In this document: positions 15,568-20,203 of the stretch, one piece after another
Layout: each line of letters begins with the position of its first letter
Position numbering within the stretch: position 1 is the first letter of the stretch
NCBI GenBank assembly: GCA_023460715.1
Contig: JAEWPH010000239.1
Coordinates: 1-20,203, forward strand
Length of the DNA: 20,203 nucleotides
Source of the DNA: Pseudomonadota bacterium
GTDB lineage: Bacteria; Pseudomonadota; Gammaproteobacteria; Burkholderiales; Burkholderiaceae_C
Direction of reading: 5' to 3'
The notes under the pieces: generated by a model
Database searches by the model: none
Seen by the model: the letters and a program-made list of their open reading frames with translations, nothing else
Told to the model about the DNA's origin: nothing
Made by a program: the position numbers and the translations under genes

Positions 15568-15594
15568 AAGCGGGGGCAGCCGGGGCAGGCTGCC
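15563..15594 (-). terminator. Terminator of the indolepyruvate oxidoreductase gene
   Basis: On the minus strand GGCAGCC, a 6-nt loop and GGCTGCC form a perfect 7-bp stem (15575-15594), followed by CCCGCTTTTGCTT. It begins 15 nt after the stop codon at 15610. The T-run is short and offset by a few C residues, so efficiency may be moderate. Confidence 0.6.
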
Positions 15595-15609
15595 ACGCAG
15601 CGGCGGCGC

Positions 15610-18600
15610 TCAGGCCGTCTGGCGGATGGCCGGGGCGGGGCTGCGCCACTGGGCCATGAGCTGGTTCCACTGGGCACGGGCGGCCTTGAGCTGGCGCTCC
15701 TTCACGTGGCCGTAGCCGCGGATGCCTTCCGGGATGCGGGCGATGTCCACCGCCAGCGCCAGCTTCTCGGCCGTGAGGCCGCCCAGCAGCTCGTCGATGC
15801 AGGCGCGGTACTCGCCGATCAGCGCGCGCTCGGTGCGGCGCTCCTCGGTGCGGCCGAAGGGGTCGAGGGCGGTGCCGCGCAGACCCTTCAGCTTAGCCAG
15901 CACGCCGAAGGCCTGGCGCATCCACGGGCCGTAGCGCTTCTTGACCAGCTCGCCCTTCTCGTTGGTCTTGGCGAAGGCGGGCGGGGCCAGGTGGTGCACC
16001 ACGCGGTAGTCGCCTTCGAACATGCCGTCGATCCTGGCGGCGAAGGCGGCGTCCGTGTGCAGGCGCGCCACTTCGTACTCGTCCTTGTACGCCATCAGCT
16101 TGAACAGGTAGCGTGCGACGGCTTCGGTCAGCTTGGTGGTGGTGCCGACGGTGTTTTCGGCCGCCCGCACCTTGTCCACGAAGGCCTGGTACTCGCCCGC
16201 ATAAGCGGCGTTCTGGTAAGCGGTGAGGAACTCCACGCGCTTGGCGACCATCTCGGCCAGCGCCGGCTTCTTGACGAACTGGATCACCTGAGCGGCCTGG
16301 AACAGCGCCTTCACGGCGGCCAGGTCGTGCGCGCAGCGGCGGCCCCATTCGAAGGCAGCCTTGTTGTTGTCGATCTGCACGCCGTTGAGCTCCATGGCGC
16401 GCATCAGCGCGGCGTGGGACAGCGGCACGCGGCCCTGTTGCCAGGCGTAGCCCAGCATCAGCGGGTTGGTGTAGATGCTGTCGCCCAGCAGCTGCGTGGC
16501 CACTTCGCTCGCGTCGAAGGCGCCCACCAGCTCGCGGCCTACCGTGGCGCCGATGGCGGCGTCGCAGCCGTCGGCGGGGAACTGCCAGTTCGGGTTGTGC
16601 ACGAAGGCCGCCGCCGGTGTGCCGTGGGTGTTCAGCGCCACGTAGGTGCGGCCCGGCTGCATCACGGCCAGCGTGTACTTGTTGGCGGCCACGATGGGGT
16701 CGCAGCCGATGATGAGGTCGGCCTTGGCCGTGTCCACCTTGGTGGTGTAGATGGCCTCGGGGCGGTTGGCGATCTGGATGTGGCTCCAGGTGGCGCCACC
16801 CTTCTGGGCCAGGCCGGCGGCGTCCTGCGTGATGACGCCCTTGCCTTCCAGATGCGCGGCCATGCCCAGCAGCGAACCGATGGTGATCACGCCCGTGCCG
16901 CCCACGCCGGCCACGACGATGCCCCAGGCCTGCTCGGCCACGGGCAGCGCGGGCTCAGGGATCGGCGGCAGCGCCGACAGGTCGCCCTTCTTTTCCTTCT
17001 TGGGTTTCTTGAGCTTGCCGCCCTCGACGGTGACGAAGCTCGGGCAGAAGCCCTTCACGCAGGAATAGTCCTTGTTGCAGGTGCTCTGGTTGATGCGGCG
17101 CTTGCGGCCGAACTCCGTCTCCACCGGCTCCACCGACAGGCAGTTGGACTGCACCGAGCAGTCGCCGCAGCCCTCGCACACCAGCTCGTTGATGACCACC
17201 GTCGTGTCGGGCGTGGCCAGCGTGCCGCGCTTGCGGCGGCGGCGCTTCTCGGTCGCGCAGGTCTGGTCGTAGATGATGGCCGTGCAGCCGGGGATCTCGC
17301 GCATTTCGCGCTGGATCCTGTCCAGCTCGTCGCGGTGATGCACCGTCACCCCGTCGGCCAGCGCCACGCCATCGTACTTCTGCGGCTCGTCGGTCACGAT
17401 GACCAGTTGGACCACGCCCTCGGCCTTGAGGCTGGCCATGATCTGCAGCACCGAATGGCCTTCGGGCCGCTCGCCCACCTGCTGGCCGCCGGTCATCGCC
17501 ACGGCGTCGTTGTAGAGCACCTTGTAGGTGATATTGGTGCCCGCCGCGATGCTCTGGCGGATCGCCAGCAGACCGCTGTGGAAGTAGGTGCCGTCACCCA
17601 GGTTGGCGAACACATGGTTCTCGGTGGTGAACGGCGCCTGGCCCACCCAGGTGACGCCCTCGCCACCCATCTGCGTGAAGGTGGACGTATTGCGGTCGGG
17701 CATCCAGTTGGCCATGTAGTGGCAGCCGATGCCGGCCACGGCGCGCGAGCCCTCGGGCACGCGGGTGCTGGTGTTGTGCGGGCAGCCGCTGCAGAACCAC
17801 GGGGCGCGTTCGCCCGTGTCCACCTTCAGTTCGGCCATGCCTTGCTCACGCGCATCGATCACGGCCAGGCGCGCGTCCATGCGGGCCACGATGTCGGCGG
17901 GCACGCCCAGCTTCTTCAGGCGCCTGGCGATGGCGCGGGCGATGATGGCGGGCGTCAGGTCGGCCTTGGGGCGCAGCAGCCAGTTCTGGCTGGGGTTGGG
18001 CATGCTCCACTCGCCGCCCGAGTTGTCGCCGGGCACCTCGTCGAACTTGCCCAGCACGGCGGGGCGCACGTCGGAGCGCCAGTTGTACAGCTCTTCCTTC
18101 AGCTGGTATTCGATGACCTGGCGCTTCTCTTCGACCACCAGGATCTCCTGCAGCCCCTGGGCGAAGTCGCGCGTGATGGTCGCCTCCAGCGGCCACACCA
18201 CGTTGACTTTGTGCAGGCGGATGCCGAGCTGGCGGCAGACCTCGTCCTCCAGCCCCAGATCGATCAGCGCCTGGCGCGTGTCGTTGAACGCCTTGCCGCT
18301 CGCGATGATGCCGAAGCGGTCGTTCGGGCCCTGGATGACGTTGTAGTTGAGCTTGTTGGCGCGGATGTACGCGAGCGCGGCGTACCACTTGTAGTCCATC
18401 AGGCGCGCCTCCTGCTCCAGCGGCGCATCGGGCCAGCGGATATGCAGGCCGCCGGGCGGCATGGCGAAGTCCCCGGGCATGACGATGTTCACGCGGTCCG
18501 GGTCCACCGAGATGCTGCTGGACGATTCCACCACCTCCTGGATGGTTTTCATGCCCGACCACACGCCCGAGAAGCGGCTCATGGCGAAGGCATGCAGCCC

Positions 18601-19179
18601 CATGTCCAGGATCTCCTGCACCGTGGATGGGAAGAACACCGGCAGGCCGCAGGCCTTGAAGATGTGGTCGCTCTGGTGCGGCGCGGTGCTGCTCTTGCTG
18701 ATGTGGTCGTCGCCGGCGATGGCGATCACGCCGCCGTGCTGGGAGGTGCCCGCCATGTTGGCGTGCTTGAACACATCCGAGCAGCGGTCCACGCCCGGGC
18801 CCTTGCCGTACCAGATGCCGAAGACGCCGTCGAACTTCTTGGACTGCGGATACAGGTCGAGCTGCTGCGTGCCCCAGACGGCCGTGGCGCCCAGTTCCTC
18901 GTTCACGCCGGGCTGGAAGACGATGTGGTTGGCCGCCAGGTGCTTCTTGGCCGCCCACAGCGCCTGGTCGTAGCCGCCCAGCGGCGAGCCCCGGTAGCCG
19001 CTGATGAAGCCGGCCGTGTTCAGCCCGGCGATGGCATCGCGCTGGCGCTGCAGCATGGGCAGGCGCACCAGGGCCTGCACGCCGCTCATGAAGGCCCGCC
19101 CCCCGGGGAGCGAGTATTTGTCGTCCAGGGTGACGGTTTCTAGCGCGCGGCGGATGTGCTCAGGCAGCGGGGCGTTCAT
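15610..19179 (-). CDS. Indolepyruvate ferredoxin oxidoreductase family protein (single-chain)
   Basis: Thiamine diphosphate enzyme of 1189 residues that would oxidatively decarboxylate aryl- or branched 2-oxoacids (indolepyruvate, phenylpyruvate) to acyl-CoA with ferredoxin as acceptor, a step in aromatic amino-acid breakdown. One chain holds what are two subunits in archaea: a pyruvate-oxidoreductase-like N-terminal part (about 25-360), FCSGCPHNTST (Cys463, Cys466), the TPP motif GDGTYFHSG...NDAV (528-560), an iron-sulfur region (Cys668, 671, 674, 680, then 701, 707, 712), the gamma domain with GVGGTGV (758-764) and AGLAQKGGATWSHIQI, and a long C-terminal domain. The start ATG 19179 follows GGAGAG; an in-frame start 41 codons earlier has a basic, low-complexity leader and is rejected. 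It is divergent from an Lrp regulator, its likely controller. Exact substrate is unproven. Confidence 0.92.
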   Translation of the reverse strand: MNAPLPEHIRRALETVTLDDKYSLPGGRAFMSGVQALVRLPMLQRQRDAIAGLNTAGFISGYRGSPLGGYDQALWAAKKHLAANHIVFQPGVNEELGATAVWGTQQLDLYPQSKKFDGVFGIWYGKGPGVDRCSDVFKHANMAGTSQHGGVIAIAGDDHISKSSTAPHQSDHIFKACGLPVFFPSTVQEILDMGLHAFAMSRFSGVWSGMKTIQEVVESSSSISVDPDRVNIVMPGDFAMPPGGLHIRWPDAPLEQEARLMDYKWYAALAYIRANKLNYNVIQGPNDRFGIIASGKAFNDTRQALIDLGLEDEVCRQLGIRLHKVNVVWPLEATITRDFAQGLQEILVVEEKRQVIEYQLKEELYNWRSDVRPAVLGKFDEVPGDNSGGEWSMPNPSQNWLLRPKADLTPAIIARAIARRLKKLGVPADIVARMDARLAVIDAREQGMAELKVDTGERAPWFCSGCPHNTSTRVPEGSRAVAGIGCHYMANWMPDRNTSTFTQMGGEGVTWVGQAPFTTENHVFANLGDGTYFHSGLLAIRQSIAAGTNITYKVLYNDAVAMTGGQQVGERPEGHSVLQIMASLKAEGVVQLVIVTDEPQKYDGVALADGVTVHHRDELDRIQREMREIPGCTAIIYDQTCATEKRRRRKRGTLATPDTTVVINELVCEGCGDCSVQSNCLSVEPVETEFGRKRRINQSTCNKDYSCVKGFCPSFVTVEGGKLKKPKKEKKGDLSALPPIPEPALPVAEQAWGIVVAGVGGTGVITIGSLLGMAAHLEGKGVITQDAAGLAQKGGATWSHIQIANRPEAIYTTKVDTAKADLIIGCDPIVAANKYTLAVMQPGRTYVALNTHGTPAAAFVHNPNWQFPADGCDAAIGATVGRELVGAFDASEVATQLLGDSIYTNPLMLGYAWQQGRVPLSHAALMRAMELNGVQIDNNKAAFEWGRRCAHDLAAVKALFQAAQVIQFVKKPALAEMVAKRVEFLTAYQNAAYAGEYQAFVDKVRAAENTVGTTTKLTEAVARYLFKLMAYKDEYEVARLHTDAAFAARIDGMFEGDYRVVHHLAPPAFAKTNEKGELVKKRYGPWMRQAFGVLAKLKGLRGTALDPFGRTEERRTERALIGEYRACIDELLGGLTAEKLALAVDIARIPEGIRGYGHVKERQLKAARAQWNQLMAQWRSPAPAIRQTA

Positions 19180-19322
19180 CGTTGTCTCTCCATCGTCGTG
19201 AGGGGGCCGCGGCCTCGTGGGCGCGGTGGGGCGGCTCGCCCGGTGGGGCGGATGCCTTTTCAGGCCAGTGTAGGGACGACGGGCGGATATGTCCTTTCTC
19301 ATTCATGCCGTGTTTACCCTCG

Positions 19323-19345
19323 TTCCAGAAAGATCCTTTCTTGAA
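19323..19345. promoter_or_regulatory. Palindrome in the oxidoreductase-Lrp spacer
   Basis: AGAAAG (19327-19332) and CTTTCT (19336-19341) flank ATC; TTC and GAA extend the symmetry outward past one mismatch. It lies 11 nt before the Lrp start codon in an AT-rich patch of a GC-rich region. The placement suggests autoregulation by the Lrp protein. The sequence is not a close match to the E. coli Lrp consensus. Confidence 0.45.
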
Positions 19346-19356
19346 ACAATCCAAAA

Positions 19357-19839
19357 ATGGATACCTTGGACAAATACGACCTCGCCATCCTGGGCGAGCT
19401 GCAGGCCGACGCCCGGCTGACCAATGCCGAACTCGCCCAGCGCGTGGGCCTGTCGGCCGCGCCCTGCTGGCGCCGGGTGCGGGCGCTGGAGCAGGCCGGC
19501 TTCATCAAGGGCTACCGCGCCGAGATCGACCGGCACAAGATCGGGTTGGGCGTGCTGGCCTTCGTGCGGCTCGACGCCGACCGCAGCACGGGCGGGCTGA
19601 CGCGCGAGATGGAGGCCGCCATCGCCCAGATCCCCGAGGTGGTGGCCTGCCACTACATCAGCGGCACCGGCACCTTCGAGCTGCAGGTGGTGGCGCGGGA
19701 CCTGGACAGCTTCTCGCACTTCGCGCGCAACGTGCTGCTGAATCTGCCCAACGTGAAGGACATGCACACCAGCTTCTCGCTGGGCGAGGTCAAGGCCGGC
19801 GGCGCGCTGCCGCTGGCGCACCTGGAACGGGGCCGTTAG
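19357..19839 (+). CDS. Lrp/AsnC family transcriptional regulator
   Basis: Amino-acid-responsive regulator of 160 residues. The N-terminal winged helix-turn-helix (about 1-62) reads LDKYDLAILGELQADARLTNAELAQ, then GLSAAPCWRRVRALEQAGFIKGY, the family recognition pattern. The C-terminal RAM domain (about 70-145) includes VVACHYISGTGTFELQVVARDLDSF and ends with the conserved VKDMHTSFSLGEVK. The ATG at 19357 opens the MD..D..IL start typical of the family, but no Shine-Dalgarno sequence is visible, so translation may be weak. It is divergent from the indolepyruvate oxidoreductase gene with 177 nt between starts, which suggests control of aromatic amino-acid breakdown; that is inference from location. 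Repeat R4 follows 35 nt after its stop. Confidence 0.93.
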   Translation: MDTLDKYDLAILGELQADARLTNAELAQRVGLSAAPCWRRVRALEQAGFIKGYRAEIDRHKIGLGVLAFVRLDADRSTGGLTREMEAAIAQIPEVVACHYISGTGTFELQVVARDLDSFSHFARNVLLNLPNVKDMHTSFSLGEVKAGGALPLAHLERGR

Positions 19840-19874
19840 CGGCCGGGCGGCACGGCGGCGGGTCCCGTGCCGAA

Positions 19875-19932
19875 TAACTCCTGATTTGATAGCTGCTTGC
19901 GCTTGGCAGATAAGCGCTGCAGGCCATTTTGG
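19875..19932 (+). repeat. Intergenic hairpin repeat, copy R4
   Basis: TTGATAGCTGCTTGCGCTT (19886-19904), a 7-nt loop (GGCAGAT) and AAGCGC form the stem 19899-19917, followed by TGCAGGCCATTTTGG. It is identical over 19 nt to R3 and has the same stem as R1. It is the only copy on the plus strand and reads in the same direction as the Lrp gene upstream. The rest of the spacer 19840-20026 shows no gene. Confidence 0.8.
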
Positions 19933-20026
19933 CTTGAAGCCTGCGGCGGGCATTCCCGAGCCGCCGTATCGGACGAACGCCGCGTGCAGGGCGTGACTGC
20001 GCAGTCTCCAGCAGAATCGACCGCAC

Positions 20027-20203
20027 ATGCCACCCCAGCCGCCCCACGACAGCCCCCTGCCCGCCTCGCCTCCTGCCGACAGCCCACCCGCGTTCTCCGC
20101 CGGTGCCCTGCCGCGCCCCCCCAACCCCGTGGCCGAACCCGGCGCCGCTCAGCCGGCTGCCCCGTCGGCGCCAGCGTCGGGCCCGGCCGATGGCGCAGCC
20201 GCC
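20027..20203 (+). CDS. Pro/Ala-rich N-terminus of an unidentified protein (3' end missing)
   Basis: An ATG at 20027 opens 59 codons without a stop to the right edge. The visible peptide is dominated by Pro, Ala and Ser (opening MPPQPPHDSPLPASPPADSP) with no signal peptide, membrane helix or recognisable domain. Such low-complexity leaders often precede the folded part of a longer protein. No clear ribosome site is seen, and GC-rich DNA gives chance open frames of this length, so the call is tentative. Nothing can be said about function. Confidence 0.4.
   Translation, partial: MPPQPPHDSPLPASPPADSPPAFSAGALPRPPNPVAEPGAAQPAAPSAPASGPADGAAA

Noticed and set aside
15409..19143. 1244-codon open frame on the plus strand
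   Set aside because: It lies wholly antisense to the well-supported indolepyruvate oxidoreductase gene. Its translation is His/Val/Gln/Ala/Gly rich without domain patterns, as expected for the complement of high-GC codons.

Overview
The window is GC-rich, tightly packed chromosomal DNA whose gene content and protein sequences fit a beta-proteobacterium of the Comamonadaceae, most like Acidovorax/Paracidovorax. Points in favour are the DUF4148 secreted proteins, the TctD/TctE-type two-component pair, the recA-recX-DUF1631 run, the single-chain indolepyruvate:ferredoxin oxidoreductase beside an Lrp regulator, and a dispersed intergenic repeat that I recall from this family. I saw no rRNA, tRNA, CRISPR array, phage gene or insertion sequence.

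Layout. 1-1100: 3' part of a membrane-anchored 2Fe-2S ferredoxin/class III nucleotide cyclase fusion. 1267-2367: two paralogous small secreted DUF4148 proteins, each followed by an intrinsic terminator. 2478-6676: a sensor kinase (-) and its likely partner response regulator (-), separated by a divergent pair, a NIPSNAP-family protein (-) and a YafY/WYL regulator (+), which share a 15-bp perfect dyad. 6871-9171: a MarR regulator (-) divergent from recA-recX (+), with a LexA box in the recA promoter and a terminator-like hairpin between recA and recX. 9529-11853: a large DUF1631 protein. 11979-15319: secF, secD and yajC, the accessory Sec translocon operon read yajC-secD-secF on the minus strand. 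15610-19179: a 1189-residue indolepyruvate ferredoxin oxidoreductase, divergent from an Lrp/AsnC regulator at 19357-19839. A Pro/Ala-rich ORF runs off the right edge from 20027.

The main unexplained signal is a family of four related intergenic elements of about 58 nt (3991-4048, 8626-8683, 15510-15567, 19875-19932). All four share the same frame: a 24-nt leader, a 6-nt arm, a 7-nt loop, a 6-nt arm and a trailing segment. The two loop-closing pairs change together between copies (T-A/T-A, A-T/G-C, or T.G/T.G), which suggests selection on a folded RNA or DNA form. Each copy lies 14-42 nt past a stop codon. The recA-recX copy doubles as the terminator-like hairpin and reaches to within 2 nt of the recX start codon.

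All calls come from reading the sequence. No database search was run, and family names rest on recognised motifs and remembered family features.
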